Positions 18,225 to 28,043 of a stretch of DNA of 64,000 nucleotides are shown one piece after another. Location of the stretch: positions 5,451,001 through 5,515,000 of the forward strand of contig NZ_CP041191.1 in the NCBI RefSeq assembly GCF_006517275.1, written 5' to 3'. Made by a program: the position numbers and the translations under genes. The DNA is from Labrenzia sp. PHM005 (lineage in GTDB: Bacteria > Pseudomonadota > Alphaproteobacteria > Rhizobiales > Stappiaceae). The number at the start of each line of letters is the position of its first letter. The first letter of the stretch is position 1. Under the pieces are notes generated by a model. That model searched no databases and was not told the origin of the DNA. It worked only from the letters and a program-made list of their open reading frames with translations.

Positions 18225-18863
18225 ATGGCTGAATTCGTTCTTCACTGCATGGCCCAGTCCGGCCACTCCTACAAAGTCGCGCTGATGCTCGAACTGTGCG
18301 GTGCCGATTGGGATACCAGATGGGTCGACTTCTTCAATGGAGAGACACGGAGTGAAGAGTTCCGGTCCACGTTGAACGAAATGGGCGAAGTGCCCGTTCT
18401 GGAGGAAGGGGATAAGCTCCTAACCCAATCCGCGGTCATCATGGATTATCTCTTCGAACGGTTCGGCAAATTCGGCTGGGACAACGAAGAAGAACGCCGG
18501 GAAATCCTGCGCTGGACGATTTTCGACAACCAAAAAGTCTCCGGCATGATCGGGCCGCTCCGGTTCCTGCGCACACTCATCAAGGTTGACGAAAACGACG
18601 TCACCAAATTCCTGGAAGGGCGGGCCAAGAGCGCGCTTGCCATTCTGGACAAGCATCTGGCGGACAATGATTTCGCCATCGGCACCAAGCTGACAATGGC
18701 CGACTTTTCCCTCTGCAGTTACCTGTACTACGAGGGCGAACTCGGTTTCAGCCTGGAGCAATATCAGAACGTCAATAACTGGCTGGCGCGGATCAAGTCC
18801 GTGTCCGGCTGGAAACATCCTTATGACCTCATGCCCGGCCATCCGATGCCGGATGCCGCATGA
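18225..18863 (+). CDS. Glutathione S-transferase family protein
   Basis: A 213-aa protein with an N-terminal thioredoxin-like GST domain (VLHCMAQSGHSYKVALMLELCGADW, then NEMGEVPVLEEGDKLLTQSAVIMDYL, where the cis-Pro of VPVL and the QSA motif contact glutathione). The all-helical C-terminal domain contains TMADFSLCSYLYY. The start ATG 18225 has GGGAGA upstream; the longer frame begins in the hairpin region. Embedded between dehydrogenase and thiolase genes, it may protect against reactive acyl intermediates or act on a thioester, but no substrate can be read. Confidence 0.85.
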   Translation: MAEFVLHCMAQSGHSYKVALMLELCGADWDTRWVDFFNGETRSEEFRSTLNEMGEVPVLEEGDKLLTQSAVIMDYLFERFGKFGWDNEEERREILRWTIFDNQKVSGMIGPLRFLRTLIKVDENDVTKFLEGRAKSALAILDKHLADNDFAIGTKLTMADFSLCSYLYYEGELGFSLEQYQNVNNWLARIKSVSGWKHPYDLMPGHPMPDAA

Positions 18864-18890
18864 GGCCTGCCTGATCTCGAGGAGGATCTG

Positions 18891-20099
18891 ATGCCTGAAG
18901 CTTATATTTATGATCACGTGCGGACACCGCGCGGCCGGGGCAAGAAGGACGGCTCTCTACACGAAGTGCCAGCTGTCCGCCTTGCCGCTACAGCTTTGGA
19001 AGCCATCCGGGACCGCAACGGTCTTGACACCAAAAAGATAGACGATGTGGTTCTTGGCTGTGTTGACCCGGTCGGTGAAGCTGGTGGCGACATTGCCCGC
19101 GCAGCCGTGTTCGCAGCCGATTATGACACGTCGGTTCCAGGCATGCAGATCAACCGCTTCTGCGCCTCTGGTCTTGATGCGGTCAATATGGCGTCGGCCC
19201 AGGTCATGTCCGGTCAACACAAGCTGGTTGTTGCCGGCGGTGTTGAAAGCATGAGCCGTGTTGGCCTCGGCGCGTCAGGCGGTGCCTGGCCGATCGAGCC
19301 ACAAGTTGCCATCCCCTCCTACTTCATGCCGCAGGGCGTGTCCGCGGACCTGATAGCGACCAAATACGGCTTTACCCGTGACGACTGCGATGCCTATGCG
19401 GTGGAAAGCCAAAAGCGCGCGGGCAAGTCCTGGGACGAAGGTAAGTTCGATAAGTCCGTGGTACCGGTGAAAGACATCAACGGCATCACAATCCTAGCCA
19501 AGGATGAGCATCTGCGTCCGGAAACCGACATGCAGTCGCTGGCGTCTCTCAACCCGTCTTTCGAAATGATGGGTAATATGGGCGGTTTTGATGCAGTCGG
19601 TATTCAGGCTCATCCGGAAGTGGAAAACGTCAAACACGTTCACCACGCAGGCAACTCTTCGGGCATCGTCGATGGCTCAGCCGCCATTCTGATCGGCTCC
19701 AGCACAGCCGGCCGCTCCATCGGCAAGAAGCCGCGCGCGCGCATCAAAGCCTTTGCCAACATCGGCTCTGAGCCTGCCCTGATGCTGACCGGTCCGGTGG
19801 ATGTCACAGAGAAGCTCTTGAAAAACGCCAAGATGGATCAGAAGGACATCGATCTGTTTGAGATCAACGAAGCCTTCGCCTCGGTCGTCCTGCGTTACCA
19901 GCAGGCCTTCGACCTCGACCCGGAAACCGTCAACGTCAACGGCGGCGCGATTGCCCTTGGCCACCCGCTGGGTGCAACCGGCGCGATGATCCTCGGCACG
20001 GTTCTTGATGAATTGGAACGCCGCGACCTCAACACGGCGCTCGTGACCTTGTGCATCGGCGCCGGCATGGGCACGGCAACCATCATCGAACGCGTTTAA
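18891..20099 (+). CDS. Acetyl-CoA C-acyltransferase (thiolase, FadA-like)
   Basis: A 402-aa thiolase. The nucleophilic cysteine is Cys91 in [12 protein letters not shown]. The C-terminal half shows [12 protein letters not shown], the active-site His in [15 protein letters not shown], and the second catalytic Cys in [13 protein letters not shown]. It performs the last, thiolytic step of beta-oxidation. A strong SD (AGGAGGATCTG) precedes the ATG. It lies directly upstream of the multifunctional FadB-like gene, the usual FadA/FadB pairing in reversed order. Confidence 0.92.
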   Translation: MPEAYIYDHVRTPRGRGKKDGSLHEVPAVRLAATALEAIRDRNGLDTKKIDDVVLGCVDPVGEAGGDIARAAVFAADYDTSVPGMQINRFCASGLDAVNMASAQVMSGQHKLVVAGGVESMSRVGLGASGGAWPIEPQVAIPSYFMPQGVSADLIATKYGFTRDDCDAYAVESQKRAGKSWDEGKFDKSVVPVKDINGITILAKDEHLRPETDMQSLASLNPSFEMMGNMGGFDAVGIQAHPEVENVKHVHHAGNSSGIVDGSAAILIGSSTAGRSIGKKPRARIKAFANIGSEPALMLTGPVDVTEKLLKNAKMDQKDIDLFEINEAFASVVLRYQQAFDLDPETVNVNGGAIALGHPLGATGAMILGTVLDELERRDLNTALVTLCIGAGMGTATIIERV

Positions 20100-20121
20100 G
20101 GCTTTAGTGGAGGACCTAAAA

Positions 20122-22332
20122 ATGACTTATAAGAACTTCACGATCGAAACCGATGAAGATGGCATTGCCCTGATCACCTGGGACATGCCGGCTAAGTCGA
20201 TGAACGTCATCGACCTCAGCGTCATGGATGAACTGGACGCCGTTGTTGATCAGGTTGTTGGCGATGACGCCATCAAGGGCGCTGTTATCACGTCCGGCAA
20301 AAACGCCTTTTCCGGCGGAGCGGACCTAACCATGTTGGAAGGCCTGCTGAAGGACTTCCACGTGCAGCGCGCCAAAGATCCAGAAGCTGCTGCCAAAGCA
20401 CTGTTTGAAGGCTCCCGAAAGCTGACGCTGGTCTACCGCAAGCTGGAAACATGCGGCAAACCGTTTGTCGCGGCCGTCAACAGCACCTCCATGGGCGGCG
20501 GCACCGAATTGGCTCTGGCCTGTCATGCACGCGTTGCCGATGAAGACCTGAAAATGGGCCTTCCGGAAGTGAAAGTCGGTCTTTTCCCGGGAGCTGGCGG
20601 CACTCAGCGGGTCATGCGCATGGCAGACGGCCAACAGGGCATGCAGTTCCTGCTTCAGGGCAAGACCTTGCGCGCGCCGCAAGCCAAACAGCTCAAGCTG
20701 ATTGATGAGGTCACCCCGCCCAAGAAGCTGGTCGCAGCTGCCAAGAAAATGCTGAAGGCCGGTGTTGATCCGGTCAAACCTTGGGACAAGAAGGGGTTCA
20801 AGGCGCCGAACGGCAAGGTCTACTCCCCTGCGGGCTTCCAGTTCTGGCCGGCAGCCAATGCGATCTACCGCCGCGAAACGTTCGACAACTACCCGGGCGC
20901 CCGCTATCTGCTGCATGCGGTTGTGGAAGGCCTGCAGCTGCCGATGGATCTCGCCCTTCAGGTGGAAAGCCGCTATTTCGCGAAGGTCCTGCAGACCCCC
21001 GAAGCGGCCAACATGATCCGCTCGCTGTTCGTTTCGATGCAGGAGCTGAACAAGGGCGCCCGCCGTCCGGTCGACCAGCGCCCGAACAACATCAAGAAAG
21101 TTGGTATTCTCGGCGCGGGCTTTATGGGCGCAGGCATTGCCTATGTCACCGCCCAGGCTGGCATCAACGTGGTCCTGATCGACCAGACACAAGAAGCTGC
21201 GGACAAGGGCAAGGCTCATTCTGATGGCATTTTGTCCAAGGCGGTCAAGCGTGGCCGGTCGACGGAAGAGCAGAAAGCCAAGGTCCTTTCCAAAATCGAA
21301 GCAACCACGGACTATGACGCTCTTGCCGATTGCGACCTGGTGATTGAAGCAGTCTTCGAAGACCGCGACATCAAAAAAGTGGTGACGGAAAAAGCCGAGG
21401 CAGTCATGAAGTCCCGGGCGATCTACGCCTCCAACACCTCAACGTTGCCGATCACGTCTCTTGCCCAGGCGTCCAAACGCCCGAAAAACTTCATCGGCAT
21501 CCACTTCTTCTCGCCGGTCGATAAGATGATGCTGGTTGAAGTGATCATGGGTAAAAAGACATCTGATCGCGCACTCGCCATGGCACTCGATTACATTAAG
21601 GCCATCAAGAAGACCCCGATCGTCGTCAACGACAGCCGCGGCTTCTACACGTCACGTGTGGTCATGACCTACATCCGCGAAGGCCTGATGATGCTGGCAG
21701 ACGGCATTCCGGCACCGATGATCGAAAATGCAGGCAAGATGGCCGGCATGCCGGTTGGACCGCTGTCGCTCGGTGACGAGGTTGCCCTCGATCTGGCCTG
21801 GAAAATCGTCTCAGCCACCCGGAAGGACCTTGGCGTCAAATACGTTGAAGGTCCGCTCGACAACATCCTGGAAGAGATGGTGGTCAAGCGGGAACGCTTT
21901 GGCCGCAAGAACGGCAAGGGCTTTTACGATTACAACGGCAAGGACAAGAGCCTGTGGCCGGGCATTCCGGACGTTGTAGGTCAGCCGAAGTCCGCAGACA
22001 GTTTCAACATCGAAGAACTCAAGCAGCGCTTGCTCGTCATGCAGGCCTTGGAATCTGCGCGGATCTTTGAGGAGAACTGTCTCACAGACGTTCGAGAAGC
22101 GGATGTCGGCTCCATTCTCGGCTTTGGCTTTGCACCATACACTGGTGGCACGCTCAGCTACATCGATATGATGGGAACGGCAGCCTTTGTGGATCTTTGC
22201 AAGAAGTTCACCCGCAAGTGGGGCCCGCGTTTCAAGCCGAACAAGCTGCTGCGTGAAATGGCCAAAAACGATGAGACTTTCTACGGCAAATTCCCGCCAA
22301 AAGTCGAAGTTGCGGTCAAAGACGCCGCCTAG
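20122..22332 (+). CDS. Fatty acid oxidation complex alpha subunit (enoyl-CoA hydratase / 3-hydroxyacyl-CoA dehydrogenase)
   Basis: A 736-aa bifunctional enzyme. The N-terminal crotonase domain has SGGADLTMLEG, NSTSMGGGTELALACHARV and GLPEVKVGLFPGAGGTQR. An NAD-binding Rossmann domain starts at VGILGAGFMGAGIAYV (about residue 328). The 3-hydroxyacyl-CoA dehydrogenase catalytic region has GIHFFSPVDKMMLVEVI and VVNDSRGFYTSRV. It converts enoyl-CoA to 3-ketoacyl-CoA. SD GGAGG precedes ATG 20122, which I use instead of the upstream in-frame codon. Last gene of the operon, followed by a strong terminator. Confidence 0.93.
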   Translation: MTYKNFTIETDEDGIALITWDMPAKSMNVIDLSVMDELDAVVDQVVGDDAIKGAVITSGKNAFSGGADLTMLEGLLKDFHVQRAKDPEAAAKALFEGSRKLTLVYRKLETCGKPFVAAVNSTSMGGGTELALACHARVADEDLKMGLPEVKVGLFPGAGGTQRVMRMADGQQGMQFLLQGKTLRAPQAKQLKLIDEVTPPKKLVAAAKKMLKAGVDPVKPWDKKGFKAPNGKVYSPAGFQFWPAANAIYRRETFDNYPGARYLLHAVVEGLQLPMDLALQVESRYFAKVLQTPEAANMIRSLFVSMQELNKGARRPVDQRPNNIKKVGILGAGFMGAGIAYVTAQAGINVVLIDQTQEAADKGKAHSDGILSKAVKRGRSTEEQKAKVLSKIEATTDYDALADCDLVIEAVFEDRDIKKVVTEKAEAVMKSRAIYASNTSTLPITSLAQASKRPKNFIGIHFFSPVDKMMLVEVIMGKKTSDRALAMALDYIKAIKKTPIVVNDSRGFYTSRVVMTYIREGLMMLADGIPAPMIENAGKMAGMPVGPLSLGDEVALDLAWKIVSATRKDLGVKYVEGPLDNILEEMVVKRERFGRKNGKGFYDYNGKDKSLWPGIPDVVGQPKSADSFNIEELKQRLLVMQALESARIFEENCLTDVREADVGSILGFGFAPYTGGTLSYIDMMGTAAFVDLCKKFTRKWGPRFKPNKLLREMAKNDETFYGKFPPKVEVAVKDAA

Positions 22333-22356
22333 GTAACAGCTCAGCCATACTGTTTG

Positions 22357-22390
22357 AACGCCGCCTTTTAATGAGGCGGCGTTTTATTTT
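22357..22390 (+). terminator. Intrinsic terminator of the beta-oxidation operon
   Basis: AACGCCGCCT (22357-22366) pairs with AGGCGGCGTT (22374-22383) across a 7-nt loop and is followed by TTATTTT. Confidence 0.92.
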
Positions 22391-22495
22391 ACGCATCAAA
22401 TAAATTTTGGCGATTTACGACACTTCTTGATCCTAAATGCGCTCTCATGCAAAGTATGCTGCAAGAAGATACCGTAAGGTTCACTTGGAGGGGAA

Positions 22496-23611
22496 ATGCC
22501 GCTGGAAGGAGAGTGGGCCCGCGCGGATGTTATTCGCGTATTGAAGGACATGTGCCCAAACGCTGGACTGGACTGGTCCCATATCGCCCAAGTCTATGAT
22601 TTCGATCTGGAAGCACTCGATGACCCGCACGGCATCGTGTCAGTCACGGCGTGGCACGGCGTTTTTGAATATGTAGCTGAAGCTCTGGATGACGATTCAG
22701 CTATGTTCGATCTATTCAACAAAATTGATATCGGCAGTTTTTCAGTTTTTGATTACCTGTTCACCTGTGCGCCATCCTTGAGGGATGCCTGCCAAGCTTG
22801 GATAAAATTCATTCAGATCCGGACGAATGCCTACCACCTGACATACGAAGAAACGGAAACCGGCGCCTACATCGAGTGGCCGAGTTTGGAAGGCCGCGGC
22901 GAGTGGCGGCAAAACATGTTTGCCCGTATCGGCTGGGCGGCACGTCAGCTGGAGCATTCCCTCGATATGGCAGTGCCACCAATCCTTATCGAATTGGCCA
23001 CAAATCCCCCGGCCAAAACTTCAACATTTCAAAAAAAGTATCAAGGGCGGATAAAGTTTCACGCTCCGGCAAACAGGATTTCGTTTCCCAAAGCATTGCT
23101 GAGCCGTCCTCTGCGGCGCAACGATCCACATCTCTACCAGATCATCTTAAAGTCCGCTCTTCAGGAACTGAATGAATTCGGTCAGATGGAGTCCCCAATC
23201 TCGCGCCTTGCCAATGAGATAGCGGCCAGCTTGTCGGAAGGTGGTGCAGCACTGCCAAAAATCGCAGCCAAAATGGGCATGTCACAAAGAGCAATTCAGC
23301 GGCTCCTGGAAAAAGAAGGCATCACTTACCGCAAACTCAGTGAAGAGATTCGCAAATCGGCGGCTGAACGGTACTTGCGCTCAACAACTCTGCCAATGAA
23401 GGAAATCGCATTCCTTCTTGGCTTCTCAGAACTCAGTACTTTTTCCAGAGCCGTAAAATTGTGGTTTGGCGCCCCACCTCGCAAAGTTCGTGAACGGTTG
23501 ACGGAACCAGCAAAGAACTATTGCTCGATAGATGACCGCCCGGAAACATCAGAGGAATTGCAAGTGCCGCCAGGGCCGGATTTCAAGACCACACCGCGGC
23601 TTCAAAACTGA
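22496..23611 (+). CDS. AraC family transcriptional regulator
   Basis: A 371-aa protein. Residues about 15-200 resemble the N-terminal domain of OruR/ArgR-type AraC proteins (AraC-binding-like, PF12625 type). The C-terminal part holds the two HTH motifs: LPKIAAKMGMSQRAIQRLLEKEGITYRKLSEEIR and MKEIAFLLGFSELSTFSRAVKLWFGAPPRKVRE. A tail of about 40 residues follows. A strong SD (GGAGGGG) precedes the ATG. It follows the terminated beta-oxidation operon in the same direction and has no obvious divergent target, so what it controls is unknown. Confidence 0.87.
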   Translation: MPLEGEWARADVIRVLKDMCPNAGLDWSHIAQVYDFDLEALDDPHGIVSVTAWHGVFEYVAEALDDDSAMFDLFNKIDIGSFSVFDYLFTCAPSLRDACQAWIKFIQIRTNAYHLTYEETETGAYIEWPSLEGRGEWRQNMFARIGWAARQLEHSLDMAVPPILIELATNPPAKTSTFQKKYQGRIKFHAPANRISFPKALLSRPLRRNDPHLYQIILKSALQELNEFGQMESPISRLANEIAASLSEGGAALPKIAAKMGMSQRAIQRLLEKEGITYRKLSEEIRKSAAERYLRSTTLPMKEIAFLLGFSELSTFSRAVKLWFGAPPRKVRERLTEPAKNYCSIDDRPETSEELQVPPGPDFKTTPRLQN

Positions 23612-24215
23612 TTTTGAGATCAAACTGCTGCACCCAAAATAATGAAAGAAGCCATCCTTCGCCATTCGGAATACCAATACGCAGAAAACCACTCAGTGTT
23701 CCGGTTGAATATATAACAGTGCAAAAAAGAATAGAGCGCGGCAGCAGGTCGGGCTCCCGCATGCCGCGCTAACAATCCCTTACCCGGTACCCCATCTGGC
23801 GTGCCTGGCACTGGTGCGGATTGACGCCAGCCGAAAAACGACCGGAGTGCATCGCCAACCCCCAACTACACCTTGCTGCATGCGGTTTTTGGCAGCCAAG
23901 TCTAGACAGCTCGACTGCGGTTGTTGTCTTTCGCAACAGGGCGTGGAAGCCAAGCGTATGCGGGTGTGGGTGAGTTGCACACGCCTAAGTTACTCTTCCA
24001 ATAACTAGCAATAGGCCAGTTTCTCTAGCTTGTCTTTAGCCGGATATGATCGGATGTTAGCGTTTTGCGACATCAGCTATCATTCAAGCGGATTTCCCCA
24101 ACATTTATCCAACATATGGCTGCACCAGCAAACAGCCCAATTGATGCCGCGTTGCAATCTGCTGGGAGGCTTCCTAAGTTCATGGAATATTTGGAGCCCC
24201 GTTTCGGAGTAGAAA
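23612..24215. other. Gene-poor 0.6-kb intergenic region
   Basis: No convincing coding sequence. It contains a minus-strand terminator-like hairpin at 23725-23770 (listed separately) without an obvious gene feeding into it. The short frames on both strands are Arg/Cys-rich and lack SD sites or motifs. A small RNA on the minus strand is possible. Confidence 0.5.
23725..23770 (-). terminator. Orphan minus-strand terminator (possible sRNA 3' end)
   Basis: AGCGCGGCA (23735-23743) pairs with TGCCGCGCT (23762-23770). On the minus strand the stem is followed by CTATTCTTTTTTGC. The nearest minus-strand gene upstream is beyond 25.6 kb and separated by plus-strand genes, so the terminator serves no annotated gene. 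Confidence 0.5.
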
Positions 24216-24491
24216 ATGACAGACAGCAGCTTGAACCGTTTTCTGGGAGGATCTCCCGGCCAGGTCCTGCTGCGGCTCGTGTTTCTGTCCTTTGTGGTCG
24301 GTATTATTTTAGCCGCGCTCAATATGAACCCAATCGACCTCGTTTATATGGCTTGGGACTTTGTTGAGCATCTTTGGAATTTGGGTTTTGATGCCCTTGG
24401 GCGCCTAGGCGGATACCTTGTCGCAGGTGCGATCATCGTACTGCCGGTTTGGGTCGTTTTGCGATTGCTCTCCGTTGGGCGCGGACGATAA
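24216..24491 (+). CDS. Small inner-membrane protein, DUF6460-like
   Basis: A 91-aa protein with a short polar N-terminus (TDSSLNRFLGGSPGQ) and two hydrophobic segments (VLLRLVFLSFVVGIILAAL and LVAGAIIVLPVWVVLRLLS) joined by WDFVEHLWNLGFDALGRLGGY. The pattern matches a small uncharacterised alphaproteobacterial family (DUF6460, from memory). GGAG lies 6 nt before the ATG. Function unknown. Confidence 0.7.
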   Translation: MTDSSLNRFLGGSPGQVLLRLVFLSFVVGIILAALNMNPIDLVYMAWDFVEHLWNLGFDALGRLGGYLVAGAIIVLPVWVVLRLLSVGRGR

Positions 24492-24573
24492 GCACCACCA
24501 AAGACACACCCTATGCGGGAAATTTAACTAAAAATTTACCAATTTTAATGGAGAGTAAACGTCCTCCCAACGG

Positions 24574-25629
24574 ATGATGCTGTCTATGTCGGTCTTTTCT
24601 ATTCTCAACAAAGCAAGCCAGCAGCAATTCAATTTGCGCCTGCACAACGGGGCCCAGCCTCAACCCAAGTCTCAGGCGAATGCCGAAGCGTTGGTTACAA
24701 ATCTGACCGGCACCAGTGCGCCGCTTTCTGAAAAAGAAAACGAGACCGCCCAGTCTCTGCTGAAAGATTTTACCGAAGCCACGCGGATTAACGGCACGCT
24801 AGTCAAATCTGTGAAGGACAGCAAAGACGCAATGCGGAAGGAGAAACTGGAGCGCATTGAACAACGGATAAAACAGCTGAAAGAGATGATGCGCTTCGCA
24901 ACGCCCGAACAAGCCAAGCGCCTACTCAAGGAACTGAAACAAATCTCCAAGGAGTTCAGCTCCGCAGCCAAGGACTTGAACAAAGCAGCAGAAAATCTGG
25001 GATCGGCCGGGCCGAATTCAGCAGTCACGGCTGCAGCCGATGCATTCAGTTCCGTTATAGACAGCACTCTCGGCAATCAACCAGCGTCTGCCGCCGTCCC
25101 TGCTACAAGCGTTGCCACTGGCACTTCAGAAGCCTCTCCTCAGGCCTCTTCAACCCACACGATAAACTCGAGCACAACAACGGAGACCTCGCCGGAAGCA
25201 CCCAATAACAACAATAGTATTCCGCCAAATGAGGACGAACTTTCTGGAGAACAACAGAAAGAACACTACAAGGCTGCCATCTATGCCTACGCTGATCAAC
25301 AACACCTCGCTGATAAAACCCATCATGATCAGCGGGTTGAGGGAATGCGCGCTGAACACGAGGACCTACGTAAGATCGCTCAGGATCTGAAGATGCTGGC
25401 CAATTGGCTGGAAGCACTTGCTGATAAAGACGATGAAGACCAGCAGGACGACCTGAAGGAAATAAAGGATGCCTTGAAGGCGGGAAACGAAGATCTCAAT
25501 GATCCGGCACTTCAAGAGACCTTGGGGGTCGGACTAACTGACTTGGCTAAGACCAGCACCGGGCCAGCCACATCCTCAATCAGCATTGACACTTCGGTAT
25601 CTATAAAAGTGTCGAATATCGTCGTTTAA
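24574..25629 (+). CDS. Hypothetical coiled-coil, low-complexity protein
   Basis: A 351-aa protein without a recognised family. Residues about 45-145 are strongly helical and charged with heptad-like spacing (MRKEKLERIEQRIKQLKEMM, KRLLKELKQISKEFSSAAKDL). A Ser/Thr/Ala/Asn-rich linker follows (about 165-220). A second acidic helical block (EHYKAAIYAYADQQHLADK, LKMLANWLEALADKDDEDQQ) ends in a Ser/Thr/Val tail. There is no signal peptide or TM helix. The SD is weak, and ATG 24577 or 24586 could be the true start. Its composition resembles secreted or structural proteins; no function is assigned. Confidence 0.6.
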   Translation: MMLSMSVFSILNKASQQQFNLRLHNGAQPQPKSQANAEALVTNLTGTSAPLSEKENETAQSLLKDFTEATRINGTLVKSVKDSKDAMRKEKLERIEQRIKQLKEMMRFATPEQAKRLLKELKQISKEFSSAAKDLNKAAENLGSAGPNSAVTAAADAFSSVIDSTLGNQPASAAVPATSVATGTSEASPQASSTHTINSSTTTETSPEAPNNNNSIPPNEDELSGEQQKEHYKAAIYAYADQQHLADKTHHDQRVEGMRAEHEDLRKIAQDLKMLANWLEALADKDDEDQQDDLKEIKDALKAGNEDLNDPALQETLGVGLTDLAKTSTGPATSSISIDTSVSIKVSNIVV

Positions 25630-26573
25630 TAGACGTCATCAGCTCCAGAAACCAATTCTCCTCCCGTTTGGCCAGCAACGCTTAACGCCACTCTATGCAA
25701 CGAGACATGACGATCTGCCAATTCATCAATATCGGTCGAATACCCACCGCCCAAGACACCGGCCAGTGGAATTCCAACTCTGCGCACTGTCTCGATGACA
25801 TAGCGGTCTCTGTTACGGAGCCCATCTCTGGTGAGCGCCAGCCGACCTAACCTGTCACCTTCGTAAGGGTCCACTCCGGCGTTGTAAAATACAATGTCCC
25901 AGGGCTCTCGTTTCAACAAATCCGGCAAAACGTCCTGGAGTTTTTGGAGGTAGGCGATGTCTTCAAGACCGTCGGGCAAGGCAATATCTAAATGGGAGGG
26001 TACTTTCCTAACTGGATAGTTCTTTTCAGAATGCATCGACAACGTAAAAACATCCGGATCACCGCTGAAGATGTCCGCGGTTCCATCTCCCTGATGCACG
26101 TCTAAGTCAATCACCAATGCCTTGCGGATAGCACCGTCCGCCTGCAAAACTTTGATCGCAACCGCCACATCGTTGAAGACACAAAAGCCCGCTCCATGAG
26201 TCCTACGCGCATGGTGGCTGCCGCCGGCAGTGTTGCAAGCAAGCCCATGTTCCAGCGCAAGATAACCGGTCAATACCGTTCCGCCTGTCGCACAACGAGC
26301 TCTCAGGGCGATATCTGTCCGCATCGGGAAGCCGATTTCCCGGGCAATTTTCTCAGGAACTTCAGCACTGAATACCTGATCGACGTAATCAGGATCATGG
26401 GCAAGCGCGACCCATTCGAAGGGAGCCGGCCGTGGGCGGAAAAAATCCCCCTCCCCCAACAGGCCTTCCAAACGGATCAACTCAGCGACAGCCCGGAACT
26501 TGTCCATTGGAAAGCGATGATTTGCCGGCAGATCGGCGCAATAGGCGGGATGATGAACGAATGGAACGGCCAT
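25626..26573 (-). CDS. Histone deacetylase family protein (AcuC/HDAC-like amidohydrolase)
   Basis: A Zn-dependent deacetylase fold of about 315 aa. The catalytic elements are visible: the HH dyad and following Asp region in GGSHHARRTHGAGFCVFNDVAVA, the zinc site in VIDLDVHQGDGTADIF, and the third ligand with the substrate loop in FYNAGVDPYEGDRLG, then GGGYS. Bacterial members deacetylate acetyl-lysine, acetylpolyamines or other amides. The start is uncertain: ATG 26573 opens directly on the conserved HHPAY segment; ATG 26615 and 26693 would extend it. Convergent by a 4-nt stop overlap with the coiled-coil gene. Confidence 0.85.
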   Translation of the reverse strand: MAVPFVHHPAYCADLPANHRFPMDKFRAVAELIRLEGLLGEGDFFRPRPAPFEWVALAHDPDYVDQVFSAEVPEKIAREIGFPMRTDIALRARCATGGTVLTGYLALEHGLACNTAGGSHHARRTHGAGFCVFNDVAVAIKVLQADGAIRKALVIDLDVHQGDGTADIFSGDPDVFTLSMHSEKNYPVRKVPSHLDIALPDGLEDIAYLQKLQDVLPDLLKREPWDIVFYNAGVDPYEGDRLGRLALTRDGLRNRDRYVIETVRRVGIPLAGVLGGGYSTDIDELADRHVSLHRVALSVAGQTGGELVSGADDVY

Positions 26574-26691
26574 TGGCCGCAATATAGTCTTTTGCGGTCT
26601 TCTGAAAAGATACATATCCCCAATGCGGATTTGCCCCTTGACGCGGCGCCGCCATATGGCGAAGACAGCATAATCTTCTGAAAGCCCTTTC

Positions 26692-28041
26692 ATGCCATCG
26701 CCTAACATTCCCGAAAACGCTGCGGACACCAGCTTTACCGTCACGCACAAAGGTGTGCTTGCCATAGCCGTCCCAATGACGCTCGGCTATCTGTCGACGC
26801 CGCTGTTGGGTGTCATCGACATGGCGGTTATCGGGCGGTTGGGGGATGCCGCCCTGATTGGCGGAATTGCACTCGGCGGTATCATCTTCGATCTGGTGTT
26901 TACCACTTTCAATTTTCTGAGATCCGGGACGACCGGTCTGACGGCTCAGGCCCTTGGCGCCCGCGATGAAACCGAAATCCGGGCGACGCTTCTGCGCGCC
27001 TTTGTTATCGCCGCTTTGGGTGGGCTTTTGCTGATCGCGTTTCATTCTCCCATCCGGGACGCAGGCCTCTGGTTTCTTGGCGGCAGTGCTGAGGTACAAG
27101 ATGCCACAAAGCGCTACTTCGACATCCGCATCTACAGCGCCCCCTTCCTGCTCGCCAATTTCGCTATCCTCGGCTGGTTTATCGGCCTGGGCCGCGCCGG
27201 AATTGGATTGCTCCTGCAGGTCTTTTTGAATGGGCTCAACATTGCTTTGAGCATCTGGTTCGTTATGGGGCTCGGCTGGAGCGTTGAAGGTGTCGCCCTA
27301 GCAACGCTCTTGAGTGAATTTGCTACGACCGGCCTTGGGGTCATAGTCATCCTGACGCAGTCACAAAGCGGCACTTGGCCAGCGGCCCGCATCGTGTTCG
27401 ACAAGCGCTTGCTGTTGCGGATGATGGCGCTCAACCGCGACATCATGATCCGGTCTTTCGCTCTTCTCTATGCTTTCGCGTTTTTCATGGCCCGCTCTGC
27501 TGATCAAGGAGATGTCGTGCTGGCCAGCAACGCGGTACTCCAGAAATTCATCATGGTTTCCAGCTATTTTTTGGACGGATTGGCAACCGCTGCAGAACAA
27601 CTGGCTGGCCGGGCGGTTGGAGCGCGTTTGCGTCCCGCCTTCGACCGGGCGCTGAAGCTGACAGCGCTTTGGAGCTTTGCCATGGCCGCGATTCTGGCGA
27701 TAGTGTTTGCGCTTCTAGGGCAGCACATGATCGACTTTCTGACGACCAACGCAGACGTCCGAGACTACGCCAAGTCATATCTGATCTGGGTCGTTGTGAT
27801 CCCGCTCATCGGTGTGCTGGCTTATCAGATGGACGGTGTTTACATCGGAGCAACCTGGTCCGGTACGATGCGTAACATGATGCTGGTGTCGTTGGCGGCC
27901 TATATAGCAGCCTACTATGCCCTCTTCCCGGTTCTCGGAAATCATGGTTTATGGCTGGCGATTTCGCTGTTTTTGGGATTGCGCGGCCTGACCTTGCTGG
28001 CGGCTTGCCCCAAGCGCGCCGCCAGAACTTTCAGTTCATAG
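26692..28041 (+). CDS. MATE family efflux transporter (DinF-like)
   Basis: A 449-aa protein with about 12 TM helices in two homologous halves. The N-terminal signature is VLAIAVPMTLGYLSTPLLGVIDMAVIGRLGDAALIGGIALG, with FNFLRSGTTGLTAQALGARD in the DinF/NorM manner. MATE proteins export cationic drugs or metabolites using Na+ or H+ gradients. The start ATG lies at the divergent boundary with the deacetylase gene and its SD is weak. It is convergent with pyrD, 2 bp apart. Confidence 0.9.
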   Translation: MPSPNIPENAADTSFTVTHKGVLAIAVPMTLGYLSTPLLGVIDMAVIGRLGDAALIGGIALGGIIFDLVFTTFNFLRSGTTGLTAQALGARDETEIRATLLRAFVIAALGGLLLIAFHSPIRDAGLWFLGGSAEVQDATKRYFDIRIYSAPFLLANFAILGWFIGLGRAGIGLLLQVFLNGLNIALSIWFVMGLGWSVEGVALATLLSEFATTGLGVIVILTQSQSGTWPAARIVFDKRLLLRMMALNRDIMIRSFALLYAFAFFMARSADQGDVVLASNAVLQKFIMVSSYFLDGLATAAEQLAGRAVGARLRPAFDRALKLTALWSFAMAAILAIVFALLGQHMIDFLTTNADVRDYAKSYLIWVVVIPLIGVLAYQMDGVYIGATWSGTMRNMMLVSLAAYIAAYYALFPVLGNHGLWLAISLFLGLRGLTLLAACPKRAARTFSS

Positions 28042-28043
28042 TA

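Noticed and set aside
17049..18266. 405-aa minus-strand frame
   Set aside because: Shadow of the acyl-CoA dehydrogenase gene; composition His/Cys/Arg-rich and no SD.
23620..23980. Two short minus-strand frames (81 and 66 aa)
   Set aside because: One is interrupted by the terminator hairpin and neither has an SD or motif.
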